64,000 nucleotides of DNA from Ancylostoma caninum (GCA_037903475.1 JBAJFG010000545.1:434001-498000), one strand, 5' to 3'; positions 11,300-39,213 are shown, numbered from the stretch's first letter. Program-made: numbers and translations. Notes: generated by a model not told the origin, from the letters alone.

Positions 11300-11909
11300 T
11301 CGCGCACAACGATCGATCATCTCTAGTCCACTACAAGCGCACGTTCTTCTACGGCGTGCAAAAATTTTAGTCTTGGAGGGGATCGAACCCTAGACTATGT
11401 AGATGACGTATATCGATATTTTTAATGGCAACTTTGAGGTAAATCGCTTGCATAATGTGAACTCACGCTTTTACGGTAATACTCGCCAACCGCCTGCATA
11501 CCAACTTTTTGCAAAAACTTTATATAGGGACGGGGTCGGACCCTTGATGGTGTACGCGGTAGCTACTCCTACTGCTGCTATAACGTTTGGATTTGCAGTC
11601 CAAACACTCGTTGAAGTGCTCCTGCGCATTTCTACCCTTTTGTTACGTCCCTGGCCATCCATCGATCACATCTGGTATTTAGTGTTCTTCTAGTGTCACA
11701 ACTTTCGTTCTCATTTGTCATCTTATTTGGAAATTGTGTGCGAAAGGGGGAGGGAGGTCGTAATTTCGGCGGCTGAGAGCGGGGGGGGGATTGAAGCAAA
11801 CCCTGGAATTTTCTCCAAGATGCGTATGTTGGAAAGAGATTGAACACCTTCCAGACGTATGATGAAGTGCATGACCTCTTAGAAACGATGTGAAGATAGG
11901 ATTGCTTTA
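11300..11909. other. No gene recognised
   Basis: Open frames of up to 105 codons on both strands show no family resemblance. A short 'ggatcgaaccctagac' passage near 11383 looks vaguely like a tRNA T-arm, but no cloverleaf could be drawn. Confidence 0.35.
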
Positions 11910-12130
11910 AAGGAGTAGTAAAGTGTAATGGCAGTGAGATGAACTCCAAAACTCACCACTAGGCTTGGGGAGAGGATTGCATGCCAGCTCACATCCATGG
12001 GCTATGGGATAGCAGATCATTGCCACCCACGTCACTGCTAGAGCACGCATGTGCGAAGAGAGGAGATCTTCTACAAGCTGATCCCCTTCTTTGGGTCGCT
12101 GCCAAGAGGTACCCGACCTAATTAGCGTCA
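11910..12130 (+). repeat. Single arm of the foldback family
   Basis: From 'gtagtaaagtgtaatggcag' through 'atgaactccaaaactcacca', 'gcatgccagctcacatcca' and 'gcagatcattgccaccca' this matches the left arm of the palindrome at 23989-24472. The second arm is absent, so this is a solo arm or a truncated copy. Confidence 0.75.
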
Positions 12131-12534
12131 GATGAGCTCATCAACAGCGTAAGAGCTTACGGCTAACTGCACAACTCCTGTGGCAAGTTCGGCTTAGCTG
12201 CTAGAAGAATTGTTTTCTCCAACCACGGATCCATGATGAAATTAAGTGAGCTGGCCTTTTATGGAGATAGATTTGAATTTCCTCGCATGGAATTTCATAG
12301 GTCTGAAATTTCGTATCAAAGTAAACGGGTAGTGGTTCTGACAACAGCGGTGGTACAATGAAAAAGAAAAAAAGGCCATGCAGTGTTTTTTTTTCAAATG
12401 CCGCAAGTTTTTTTTTGAAGACCCAGCTCTTCATCTATTCAGCATTCACACGTTCGACTAACCAAGGGAGGCTAGGTTCTACACAGCAGCACAAGTGATT
12501 GCAGGCTTTACCGTGAAAGCCCAAGTGCAGGCCT

Positions 12535-12582
12535 TAGTTCAAGCTCAAGCCTAAGCCGAAGCTCAAGCTCAAGCTCAAGCCC
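12535..12582 (+). repeat. Degenerate telomere-like hexamer array
   Basis: About eight consecutive hexamers of type AAGCYY are seen: tagttc, aagctc, aagcct, aagccg, aagctc, aagctc, aagctc and aagccc. The nematode telomere repeat TTAGGC reads GCCTAA on this strand, and one exact 'aagcctaag' is present. It could be an interstitial telomere relic or an unrelated hexamer microsatellite. Confidence 0.45.
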
Positions 12583-13619
12583 CCCCCATGCACGTTTGAG
12601 CGGTTGCTTAAACATATGGTTAAGCCTGAGTCTGAGATATATGCTAGGCCTAAAAATGAGTGCCTCCTTCCCCATCTTCGAACTCCCTTTTCCTCGACAT
12701 TTTTGCTTAATGATGCCAAAGGTAAATGAAGAAGAGCAACGATTCATATCGAATCGACCCGACAACTACTACCAGCCTTATGGCTCTGCACTCAGGTCTT
12801 TTTATTTTGTCACTCGCTTTGTGACCATCCTCTCCGACGCGCCCTTCACACACCAGCTGATCCAACTGGTACCGATCTTCGATTTCTGGGCACCTGGAGT
12901 CATTTACTCGTCAATACACTGATGTGTCCATCACTACCGCACGCCGGTGCATTCCCCGTAGTAGAACCCAATTGCTAGCATCTTTTCACTACTCAACGCT
13001 GGAGTTCCCTTCACCTGTCGGTTGGTGTCATCTTCACTACAACTGTCCACCCGTTGACCTCTCATTCATCAGTGGATCTGTTGATTGAAGCTTTCCTTGA
13101 CTGAGCGCCTGCGCATTTTTCAGATTTCGAAGGACCTATTTCTGAACCTCTTTTGTACTCAAGATGATGTATATGTATAGACGAGGAGCAATATAGACGG
13201 AACACAACAAGGATGAGAGAACATCACGGAGCATTTAACAAGAGGGTGCTACGTACGCATCTTTACCTCCGTGAGAATGCGACGCAATCAGTCATGGGAA
13301 AGATGTCACGAGGCGAGTTCGCAGTGGTGTGAGAGGTGCGCCAGAATCAGGATGTAGCGATTATGCCAAGAAAATGGGTCTATCGAGATAAAAAAAAGGA
13401 AAAGTGGTCAGCATTAGTCAACCCCGATTGTGGGATGCGCCACGCATTCGAAAATATTGTTGAGGCATTGAATGCGTACCTGCCCTGTACCGTGACTTGC
13501 GGGGGGCATCTGATGAACCAAGTGAGTGCCTCAAATCGAAAAGGACTTCCTTCGCTCGATCTGCTTCTATATGTGACTTCGCGACACCTCTGCGGCAACG
13601 GCGGCTGCTAACATCACTG
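12583..13619. other. No gene recognised
   Basis: This stretch upstream of the mariner relic should be examined for the missing chitinase 5' exon(s). I found no credible GH18 N-terminal motif. Short C-rich passages near 12935-13030 faintly resemble decayed minisatellite units. Confidence 0.3.
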
Positions 13620-13639
13620 CTGCATTCAAGGAGAATCTC

Positions 13640-14440
13640 GCAAAGTCCTTCGTTGGTTTATTCGTTTCACAGAGGGAGAAACGTACTTCGAAAATCGACC
13701 TCATCCTGGCCACAGTCACTCGGTAACTCAGCTCTGCCCACCGCTATCAAGGATGACCTGGAAGTGAGTGTGCGTGATCTGGCAATCTTGGATGCAACCG
13801 GAAAAGTACCTCTATGAGCTTAGCTACAGGAAAGTTTTACCAAGATGGATCCTTCACCCACTGGCCAATCGTGCCAGGATGGGCGGAATAACCATCTGTC
13901 AATCCATTATCCTCCGTCCAAGCCGCAAGGAGTTCCTCGAAGATTTGGTTACAGGATCCCCTACGATTCCAACTTCCGCTGTGCCGCCTAGCTCATACGA
14001 GGACAAGAGCAGTCAAAACAGCCCAAACCCGACCTCCAACCCATGAAAGTCTTCCTTTACTGCTTCTGCGAAGCAAAGGAATGCTGTACTACAAGCTCCC
14101 ACAAGGCAGGCCGGTAAGCACTACCACATACGCCAGTCATTTCCGGGAGCTAGCTCATGCCCTCCGAGAAAAGCAACACAGAAGGGCTTCGGTACACCTC
14201 CTCCATGACAACGCTCAGCCTCGCATTGCCATCGAGACGCAGTCCAGATTAATTCGACAAACTAAATTTGTTCGTGCTTTCCTTACCAAGGAATCCTTTG
14301 CTAGATTTGATGATGTCAAAATGTCGACTGCTAACTTCTTCGACTCTCAAACCCCGCAATTTTGGGAGAAGGGAACCAGTATCCTGCCCAATAGGTGGAG
14401 CATTCCTATAGCTAACAATGGTGATTGTATTGCTCAATGA
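13640..14440 (+). pseudogene. Mariner transposase pseudogene
   Basis: Pieces appear in the order expected of a mariner transposase but in different frames. 'LRWFIRFTEGETYFENRPHP' (about 13650) is the helix-turn-helix 'W..F..G...L...P' region. AIKDDLEVSVRDLA (about 13745) is the second HTH. 'YYKLPQGRPVSTTTY' and VHLLHDNAQPRIA (about 14085-14230) carry the core Asp in HDNA. 'RFDDVKMSTANFFDSQTPQF' and LPNRW (about 14310-14400) form the C-terminus. Frameshifts and the loss of the segment with the third catalytic acid after HDNAQP show it is dead. It inserted just upstream of the first recognisable chitinase exon. Confidence 0.8.
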
Positions 14441-14786
14441 GTATGTTGTTGAAAAAAGTTACAATAAAAACAAAAAAGACGAAAATTTCGAACATTAGTT
14501 CCTCGCCAACCTAATGTATTTGTCATGCTGCTCTTCTCATCGTTCCACCATCTTTCTTCCTGCTTGAATGGCTAAGCTATCCTGCTTGAGTGCTCAGCCG
14601 ATCTCAACTAGTTATACTCAAATCAGAACTATTGGATACTGGCTTTCCTTCTGAACGCATCAGAAAACTTAAAAACTCCCTCATAGCAGAAAGCTCGATT
14701 ATGCATTTACAAACATAGCTGAGGTTGTATGAGCGTAAGCAATTTTTTTTCTCGTGAAGGCGGCATCCACATAAGTCTGTTCACAG

Positions 14787-30353
<15,567 letters not shown>

Positions 30354-30535
30354 AGCCAAAATTGCAAATGCTAGAAAGTGCTAGTATTTTCTCCTAATTT
30401 ATTTTATTGCTTGGTTGCTTTTTAGCCTTCAAATAAGTGTACATTCCATTGCCGCATGTAAAAATCGGTTTCGGTTGCATCGTCAGTCGCAAGTGTCGAA
30501 ACCTGCTCACGTATATGTAGCTCTAATTCATTTAA

Positions 30536-30554
30536 AATAAAGCTTTAAAATAAA
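30536..30554 (+). promoter_or_regulatory. Candidate chitinase polyadenylation signals
   Basis: Two AATAAA hexamers (30536-30541 and 30549-30554) lie about 185-200 bp after the chitinase stop codon. They are the first such signals downstream and fit a nematode 3' UTR, although no cleavage site can be seen. Confidence 0.5.
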
Positions 30555-30555
30555 G

Positions 30556-30645
30556 CTGCCGAACAGGTTTATAAAAAGACGAAAAGGTTTTTCACGGAGA
30601 TTTGTGTTGTTTGCAACATGGTTAGGACAGAACCTGTTCGGCAAA
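30556..30645. repeat. Short inverted repeat
   Basis: GCCGAACAGGTT at 30558 pairs with AACCTGTTCGGC at about 30631. The motif and the following 'cctgtcttcgcccaaag' resemble the arms of the 63164-63242 hairpin, so both may derive from one MITE family. Confidence 0.5.
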
Positions 30646-30849
30646 TGATGAGAAACCCGATCAACCTGTCTTCGCCCAAAGTATCGCCATTTTAACGATT
30701 ACGAATCCAGCGGTTCTCGAAATTTGTAATGCATCCCTCTAAGGCGAGCGAGACATGCCGACACTTTCAACAAAATAAGATTCATTACGCCGCTCATCTC
30801 GAATGATGTTAGCAGAACTGCATGCTTGAGGAAAGCATAAGCTGAAGTT

Positions 30850-30990
30850 ATAGTGCATCGGAGTCCGATTCGGTCGGATAACGAAAGATACGTATCGATC
30901 CTCCTCATCATTCTTCCGACGCCGTTCAATACGTACTTTTTGATATCCGACCGGATCGGACTCCTACGCAGTATAAATGCAGGTATAACT
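30850..30990. repeat. Imperfect foldback repeat
   Basis: GGAGTCCGATTCGGTCGGATA (about 30863) is inverted relative to 'tatccgaccggatcggactc' (about 30952). Pairing continues outward ('gaagttatagtgcatc' with 'cgcagtataaatgcag'). The stem is about 40 bp with mismatches and the loop about 70 bp. It looks like a MITE relic. Confidence 0.55.
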
Positions 30991-31835
30991 CGGGATCTCA
31001 ACTACGAATGGGGAACTATTAGGTGTTAACATAAGTCCTTGCGCTTTTTATTTAGTTGCGATTTTTTCCACCCCATTGCCAATTTTTCGTAACGTGTTGT
31101 ACTCCTGAAAGCTCATTCCTTCCTCTACAATCGTTTTCCACAGAACTTTTGAATTCCTTGATTTTTAGGCTTAAAAAGGAAAACGTCAATTCGAGGAAAG
31201 ACATCATTTCCTTTCTGTATTCAGTAGGGATCAGGAAGCACCCAATACTGTTTGAACGTGTAAGCTCCGTAGTTTTGATGAAAAAACATGTGAAACTTGC
31301 ACATCTCTTTCTCGATCTTTTCTTGTTCTCTTTGGATGAATGTATACTCTGAAATGAATTTAATAAGTATCTTTGTTTCGCGCGCAACGATCCTGACAAC
31401 TCAAGTTTTAAAAAATAAACTGCCCCGTCTTCTTCTTCTAGTCTATCCATTCTACATCAGTTCTTGTTTACAACCGCCTAACTTCAGAAAATTTGTTTAC
31501 TCATCGTCTTTCAACAACTTGTTGAGAAAAGCCTTCATTCAAACGGTTCAAAATTGAAAATCTTCACCAGAGAAAGGCCAATACCAATCCTTACATGAGT
31601 GACTCTTTCATTCTGGCTTTTCAGTTGCTCTTGTTGGAAGAGGAAATTGCTCGGCAAGTTTTCTCTAATTATGCCGCAAAGAATAGGAATTATTGTTTCC
31701 TTATCTCATTTCTTAAGGCCCTCACCACGTTGTGCAGATTTCCGAACATATGTGCTCCATAAGCTATCTTCTACCCATCATACTAGAATATATCAATATT
31801 CTCGAATTTAGTGTGCGCCCCATAAATTTGCACGG
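30991..31835. other. No gene recognised
   Basis: A 132-codon minus-strand frame and a 98-codon plus-strand frame overlap at about 31052-31450. Neither shows a known motif or convincing splice context. Confidence 0.35.
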
Positions 31836-32935
31836 GCTCGTCGCGTTTCTTACCCAGACAGCCGGATAATCGGAAGTGCGAGCCAAGTGTAGTGCCATTG
31901 GCAGTCACCGGTACCGTATCCGAGTGGTTGATCTCACACCAGTCCCACCCCCTCGCCTGTATTAGTGTATAGATACACAAACAAATGAATAACAAATAAC
32001 AAATAAGTAAATGAATAAATAAATAACATTCAACTGCAGATCAACTACTTTTACAACTTTACAACTGCCTTTTTGAGTTTCGGTTATGCAAAATAGTGGG
32101 CACGTTTGGGGACTCACGCTGGCTTGTTAGTGCATAGAATTGCGATAATCGTCTGGAAGGTATAATCAGTATTCCAGGGGCCAACCAAAGGGAAAGCACT
32201 GGATATAAGCATATCGGTGGAGCCATTATTATGCCACCAACATTCAATAAAACAGAGATTGATACCAAAGCATGTTTATTAAAGAAATGCAAAACATAAA
32301 AAGTGCACATCTACAGTTAAAACAAAGTTTGAAATCCAAGAGTTTTATAGGAATTAACATTCGAGGATTAAATTCTTATGGGAGTTTATTAACGTCCAAG
32401 CGAAATTATTCAAACTCACCATTAAGAGATATTCCCTACTAGGTGATTTTTTCTTGAAATCTTGAAATGAGTGATTTCGTGGTAAATAACTGACAATTAC
32501 CAGGATTGCTTTATGTCAATTCAACACTAGACTTCAGTAAGCATGCCTGAAATCTTAGCTCAACTTTTCTTTCATAAATGGAAATCAGCTATGCCCTTTA
32601 TGATCCTTTATATCAAGCTTAGCGTATTCGGCGTTGTTAAGACCTAATTACGCTCAGATTTAGATGAAGTAGGATAAACTAAGCACTAGCTGATTACTAA
32701 TTTTTCTTCTGAGGAAAACTCATTCAGAAAGAGTTTTAGCCGTTTTACGTTGCTCTTGAATTGGCTCTATGGGCCAAGCATAAATTTTCTCCGCTTTTGT
32801 GGACCTATTTTGACACCCCTGAGCAGGCCGTCGCGCTTCTACTGTGAACGCCGTGCGTGGCTGGATTCATAGTAGCCCGGGCGAAAGGCGGTGAGATGCC
32901 GAATCGGGTGACCTTCCATAGGTAATGCTGCGAAC
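31836..32935 (+). repeat. Dispersed repeat, copy 2
   Basis: Counterpart of 6312-7855 in the same orientation, with the same order of blocks and a shorter middle. The first 115 bp ('cttacccagacagccggata' to 'cagtcccacccc') and the end ('gatgccgaatcgg', 'gaccttcc') are best conserved. No coding sequence is seen. A (TAAA)n-like stretch lies inside near 31985. Confidence 0.7.
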
Positions 32936-34097
32936 GACTTTCCTCAGGCAATACTGTGAAATTTGCACAAGTGAGATGATGAACACCTTGTCTGGAGATC
33001 ATTAACAGTGCCATTTCCTACTTCCCGTGGCTTCCATTCTATGAGAATCTGAGAACAAGGGAAAATATTTTCCTTGCAAAAGCATTCATGTGCCTTTCAC
33101 AAGAGTTCTGATTTATGATAAAATCGAGCTGTCCAGATGTGTCATGTAGTACATTAGTTGCTTCTGACATTTTCTGAAGACTTTCGCGTTTAAGATTTAT
33201 CGATTAGCTTTCGGTAGGTCAATATCTTCGTCGGGCCTGCAACCTGTCTACTAGATCCAGTCTACACTCATCAAAGTCAACAACAATATAAACAAACCAA
33301 CCAGGCAATACAATAACACAACAGAACAATGATACATTTCCTAAGCGAATAAGAGCTACCACAACTGCGACATGATATATGACAATGTCACATCTTATGT
33401 CGCCCATCTTATACGATAAGTCTCAGTGCGTTCATGAGTTCATCCTTGTTCAAAGTTTCGGGAACAACTGTTTGATCGCTATGGCATCTAGTAACTTGCT
33501 TCCATTGGGATCTCATGTGGGCGCTGTAGCTTTAATTCAGGCGAGTGCTAGTATATGTGGCACAAGGTGCACTCTTTGGGTAGGATTAAGGGTTTGGTAA
33601 AGCTCTCACGCGTTCATCAAGACGTTTACAGAGAGGCGCAAAGTCTCCTCTATATATTACTCGCATCCCTCACGAGTCAATCACTAAATACACAGTTCCT
33701 CGCAATCGAAAGTTTTTGTTCTCTATGCAGTAGGTGCATTTCTTCCAGCCTTCATACATCCTCCACGGTGTTATTAGGCTTTTCAAGTACGGTGATGGTC
33801 GAAATATGAGCTTTATTGGTGGTGTAGATGTCTTTAAGACTCGATTTCGATCTCGATATCTCTACAGCTCACATCATTCATATTATTCCCATTTACATAT
33901 GGTAGTACCGATAGTACACTTCCAACGACATATTAAGGGCGCCATGAACTAGGTTCTGCTTCCGTGTAGCCGTTGTCTTCCAATATTTGCTGTATTCCGA
34001 TTTACTGAAAAATTACCAATGCGTATGCCAAGAAGCACTGCCTATTCTCACAACTTTTCAACGAAATGTTTGTTTGTACGTATTGGTGGGAACCTAA
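32936..34097. other. No gene recognised
   Basis: The part around 33600-33960 reads on the minus strand as a broken protein-like frame with several stops, possibly old LINE sequence, but no RT motif could be identified. Confidence 0.3.
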
Positions 34098-36302
34098 TAG
34101 ATTTTTTATTTATTTATTTATTTGTTTGTTTATTTATTTATTTATTTATTTATAATTATCGGTTACAATCTGAGCATGCGAAGAGCAAGCGAAATAATAT
34201 GAAGTGGACCGATAGTACAAAACTGGTCACTGTAAAACTGCAAAGGGCGAGGAGGGGGGGGGGGGAATGAGAAAAATTGGTGGTGAAGAGCAGTGGCCGG
34301 CCAACACTGCAAGTCGCATGAGGTACGAGGCGGCTCCGGGTGCAAACTTGGTAGGTCCGTCAACACCACCAATGCTCACATGTCGGCTGCTCCAGGGAGA
34401 AGGGGGATACAAGGAGCAAAGATCATCCTTTGCCCTAAAATGGCATCTCCTTATACAAATAACATGAACAAAGCTACCTAGTGAGAACGTCATGACTAAG
34501 CACTAGAAAAGAAAGGACTACAGCAGAGGTGTTTAAAAGGAACGTGAGGATACCGGAAAGGAAGAACAGAAGTGAGTGAAACCCTGAAAATTCAAATTTT
34601 GATTCATGTGAAAATAGTGTTAGAAATTGAGATCAGAGACGACCACCTTGTTGTAAAAAATTCAGAAGACCCTCGGCGAATTTAGCTGGAGAAGTTGAAC
34701 CCAAAAGAGACTGTGGCAGTTCATTCCACATCTTTACTGCACGCACCAGGAAGGAGTCACGGAATTGCCGAGAATGGAACCGCTCTACTACCATCCGCAA
34801 ATCATGGCCTCTAGTCCTGTCATTAAATCTTGACATTGTCAGAAGCATGTGCTTATCAATTTCAATTGAGCCCATTAAAATTTTGAAAAGAAGGCTTTGA
34901 TCATAGACTACTCTTCTCAGTTGTAACGCGTTGCTATTGAGAACAGTTAGTCGCTGCGGATATGTAGCCTGGAATTTACCATTCTTTACAAATATTTGCT
35001 TCGTAAATCTTTTTTGAACATTTTCGAGTTTATCGATGTGGTACTGTTTAGTAGGAGACCAAAGTGGAGCGCAGTATTCGAGAATTGGTCGTACATAAGT
35101 TGTGAACAGCTCGAAAAGCGTGTTCATGTTGCGAGTTTTGAAGGCGCGCAGTATGAAATTAGACCTAATGTTAGCCTTTGCTACAATTTCCTCAATATAC
35201 TGATCAAATGAAAGCCTATCGCAGTACGTTACCCCAAGATCACGTATCCAGTTTGAGATAGTCAATTGATAACTTCCCAGGTGGAACGAACAATTTTTTG
35301 GATGATTGCGGCCAATGCACATCACGGTAGTCTTCTCGCGGGATATGTCAAGCTGCCATTTGTTGGACCAAGTAACCAGAGCTCTTAGCATTTGCTGGAG
35401 TGCACCGACATCATTTATCGAAAAGAATTTAGAATCGTCAGCATATATAGAGCAATGAACATCGTCAGCAAGACTGTGAGGTAAATCGTTTATATAGAGT
35501 AAGAACATCAGTGGCCCAAGACAAGTTCTTTGAGGGACTCCGCTAGGTGTAGGATAACTGTCGGAAAAAGCACCATTGACTAGAACTCTCTGAGTACGTC
35601 CATTCAAAAAGGCTTCCAAAAACTTCAGGAGACAACCACCTAGCCCATAGGCGCGGAGCTTTAGGGAGAGTAAATCTAAAGGAATCGAATCAAAAGCTTT
35701 AGTGTAGTCAACAAAGCAGGCAGTGACGTAGCCACGTGAGTCAATCACTCGTTGCCAGATAGGAACCGTGGACATCAATGCTGTGAGCGTGGATTTCTTA
35801 GGCAAGAAACCATGCTGACAATCTGTGATCAACTGATTTCTCTGGAGGTAACACATAAGTTGCTTACAAACTATTCTCTCCAACACTTTGCTCGTAGAGG
35901 ATGTAAGACATATAGGACGGTAATTTTTAACATTAGTTTTGTCTCCTTTTTTGAAAACAGGCTTTACAAGACTAGATAACCATAGTGATGGAACTTCACC
36001 GTGAAGAAGAAACCAGTTCAACATTATTGTTAAGATTGGAGTGAGTCCCAAAGCCGCTTTTTTGAGGAATATGTAGGGTATATTGTGAGGCGAAGTGGAA
36101 ATGCGAAGAGGTAGACGTAGAAGCGTTGTAAACACAAGCTCGCTGTTGATGTCAAGAAAGTCAAGTTTGGCAGTTGTGAATGCGGGACAGCTGGTATTGT
36201 GGTTTGAGTGGATTTTATAAACTGATTTAAAGAAAGATGCAAAAATTCCAGCTTTCTCAGCCTCAGATGTGCATGGGTTTCCATCAAGATTTATAATTTG
36301 TT
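34098..36302 (-). mobile_element. CR1/Jockey-like LINE, 5'-truncated, RT frame open
   Basis: The minus-strand frame from 36302 to the stop at 34633 is uninterrupted (about 556 codons) and encodes a non-LTR reverse transcriptase. Motifs in order are 'SLVKPVFKKGDKTNVKNYRP', GFLPKKST, FVDYTKAFDSIP, 'PSGVPQRTCLGPLMFLLYIN', the catalytic YADD in SIYADDSKFF, then 'NKWQLDISREKT' and VQKRFTK. The C-terminus WNELPQSLLGS is typical of the clade. The frame starts just after a stop with no Met, and the endonuclease domain is missing, so the insertion is 5'-truncated as is usual for LINEs. A 3' UTR of about 480 bp ends in an (AAAT)n tail at 34098-34155. The G of the usual 'QG' in RT motif 4 is replaced (VPQRT). 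With no stops it is a young insertion, but it cannot be autonomous. Confidence 0.9.
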
Positions 36303-36616
36303 AGGAGAACAAAAGCAGCAAAAGATTGCATTTACGTGTCCGAGCTCGCCCGCATTAAGCCGTGTATCCTTCGGCGAATGACTCTTCTCTTTTTCGTTTT
36401 GCAACCCACCTCTGGGATATCGGCCAATCCAAAAACAATTTGTGGTAAAAACATTTCTTAAAATTCGCTGGATTTCGGCGCTCATTTGATTTTTTCGGCT
36501 CTATCAAATTTGGGATGCATGCCGTCGCAGCAACAATTGAGAACTTCCACCGTCTACTAATAGAAGGAAAACAAACTCAACTATGTTTAACTCTCAACGT
36601 GATTCCAATACCTAAA
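36303..36616. other. No gene recognised
   Basis: Sequence beyond the LINE truncation point. Nothing conserved was seen. Confidence 0.35.
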
Positions 36617-36915
36617 TCGCATTGGCGGATGCAGAAAAGGGCATTAGGGGTGGGGGAAGAAAACCGGAGTCTTTCTCTTTGTGGACCCGCATAGCTGGAA
36701 TTTTAGGAACAAATTTGGTTCGGAATCATATTCTTTACCATCAAGCATTTAAAGATAATCAAAAGTATGTATATAATTGGTAATGAGAATAAAGTATCAA
36801 AATGAACAAAAATTAGCAAACACAAAGTTTTCAACTGTTTTGTAATGTACTTTATGAAAATTTTACAAAGCATTTTCTGGAGAGAGAGCGCCCCCTCCTC
36901 CCAGGTGCGTGGGGG
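36617..36915 (+). mobile_element. Highly diverged hAT-type MITE
   Basis: 'attggcggatgcagaaaagg' at the left, 'ggaccc' after about 65 bp and a C-rich block with 'ctggagagagagcgcccc' near the right keep the family's layout at low similarity. The right TIR is not clear. Confidence 0.5.
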
Positions 36916-38910
36916 TTGATCCGGTTCGGATTTTCGCATCTCTTCCTCCCTCCTCTAATTGTCACCTGCCGATATCAGTTAGAGGTGCGGGAAATCATTC
37001 TACAATATCGGTGGCGAAGATTTGTAGACGAGTCGTCCGTAAATTGGTTTTCTATCGTCTCATGCACTCATGAGGTGATACCAAGGATCTATACATGTAC
37101 AGCCCATTCAACCGGCAGTCGGTATTGGTGGAAGGATCATGGACTGATACGCGGCCACTTTCAATCAATATCAAGCATGCTTGATAATGCACAATCGCAC
37201 CACTCACCTCCAGTCCGTGAATGCACCAGTACCGACTCCTTTCCGAATGCCCTATAAGATGACTGCAATGCTTCAAACATCCATTAGGAATAAAGTGGTT
37301 GGTCGTATTCCTAGCGTTGCTGAAGCATTCACTCTTGATGGAAACATTCACATCAAAAAATTGAAGAGAAAAAAAAAACAGTGGAGCTTGGAGGAGCATG
37401 ATCAACATCTCTGGAGCTATACCTGACTTTCACTTGATATTTATGAAGCACGGTTTTTTTCTTCAGTTCTGAGAGAGCGAGACCCAATACAATTTGAATC
37501 TCCAGGACTCCAAATAATCAACTGACGTAATCAGACTTACTATTCTTGAATTCTTCATGCTCATTCTGAAGAATTCAACTTCAACTACTCCCTTGCCTAT
37601 CCTTACTTTTCAGCCAGTCGGTAATAAACTATCTCTATGAATAGATCCATACTAATAGAGATGAGGTGTGAAGGTGCGAAAGGATTCGGCAACTACGCAA
37701 GACACCATGAGGCGTATCTTGTAGATACAATGCAGTCAGGACACCATTCAAAGGCTAATCATAACCATATTGATTCTTAAAACTATGAAATAAAAAACTA
37801 GATGAACTGCTACAGCACATTGTAGATTGCGTAATTTTAGCAAAGTATTTCAAGTGTCAGTAATAAATAATGCACAAAACCCTGGCAACGAAAGCGAATC
37901 CTGATGAGTATTTAGATTTGTTTGAAGAGGGTTTGATTAGTTTTATTTTTGGATCCGGATCCAAGTATTCATGTGTTCGCCCAAATAAAGGTTTTTTTTA
38001 TCAAATCAAACATTTTGCAAAATGATTCCCTTGGCAGGCATTGAACCTGGGAGTCACCACAAACGCGACATGCCCCATGCTCAGGGTCCGCTGAGATGTC
38101 TTGCAGCAGCTAACAGTGCTGAAAAGTCGAACCGCTCAGAAAGTTCTCATTTTGGCCCAGGATATGACGCCTGAGGACCGCTTTCAGAATGCGTTGGTTC
38201 CCATTGTTCGAACGTTCTTCTAGGGCTGGTGTTTTTTTTTTGAATCGGGTAATATTACAGCACTTCTCAGAAAACAACACCGAGCTTTGATTAGTCTTAT
38301 TACCCCTGCGTTTTTTTTCTCAAGGAATGTAACGTAGAACAGATAGCAATGATATGCTTTTGAACTCTGTAAGCCCTTCTTTCATCTACCATATAAAACA
38401 AATCAGAATGTTGTCATTTCATAAATCCAAGAGCACTTCAGACATCTTTTTGATACTCTCTTGTCTTTATATTCAACGGAACGCCAGGAATCAGTTTTTT
38501 TTTTTGTCTTTTTTTTTTGGTTCTCTTTGGTTTTTATACTAGGTCACGAGTGTGTTGTTCTTAACCTTCTTTCTGTTTTCTCTTAGTATTCTCTTAATTA
38601 CACCCGTTAAGTGCGCACCTAGAGTGTATCAAATAAATAAATAAATAAGCATATAAATGTAAATAACAAGCATATGTATTCAAGATCAGCGCTGTCAACT
38701 TTACAGCCTTTCCGTGCAGCACCTTGCTGCATTGTGATCTGGACTGTAGAAAGTTTCAAGTGTTCTTCTCATGTCCTGTATTCTCAAAAACATCCTAGTT
38801 AAAACCTAGCCCTTAACACTCGGCACGGTTACGTAGCGATAAATTCATTCTGTCATTGCTTTTCAACAGTGGTCGATTAAGAACTCACAGAATGGTGTCC
38901 ACGGGCTATT
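36916..38910. other. No gene recognised
   Basis: Contains poly-T tracts (38230, 38490-38520) and a plus-strand (AAAT)n tail near 38630-38650 preceded by 'gtgcgcacctagagtgtatc', which looks like the 3' end of a CR1-like LINE. No exon or RT motif was found. Confidence 0.35.
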
Positions 38911-39213
38911 TTAACGCATAAATAGTAAGTCTTTGCATTCAAGCAAAAATGAGTGCTCCAGAAATTTCTCGAAAGTCCTGATTTGCTGAAAATTCCAGAT
39001 TCTCTTGAGAGGTCCAGAGAATCGCTCTTCTAGAATTCCACTACTGTTCCAAAGACTTTGACTTGAAATTTCTCCAGAATCTTCACGGATTCCTCCGAAA
39101 ACGTCCAGATCCCGAATTCTTGTGGTCCCTTGGATCCTCTCTGGTTGAACTTCGGCACCAGTGTAGCTGATACAAACAAGTTGGCCATCAAAATTACTCC
39201 AAAGCAGCTGCAC
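38911..39213 (-). other. Unrecognised 100-codon minus-strand ORF
   Basis: The frame reads WVQLLWSNFDGQLVCISYTG near its start and then a polar stretch with GGIREDSGE. A possible acceptor (ctcttcaag) lies near 39235. It might be a terminal exon of the minus-strand zinc-finger gene, a transposon fragment or chance. Its base sequence is rich in 'gaatt/ctaga/tccaga' words, a caution that it may be low-complexity. Confidence 0.2.

Noticed and set aside
11371..11400. tRNA-like T-arm
   Set aside because: No acceptor, D or anticodon stems could be drawn.
13336..13611. 91-codon ORF ending RHLCGNGGC
   Set aside because: Considered as the mariner N-terminus or a cysteine-rich peptide, but there is no motif match; the mariner similarity begins downstream.
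36030..36287. 85-codon minus-strand ORF near the LINE
   Set aside because: It lies in a different frame from the reverse transcriptase, whose true frame stays open across this stretch.
38035..38110. tRNA-like or SINE B-box sequence on the minus strand
   Set aside because: A GGTTCAATGCC-type box is visible but there is no matching A-box or stems.
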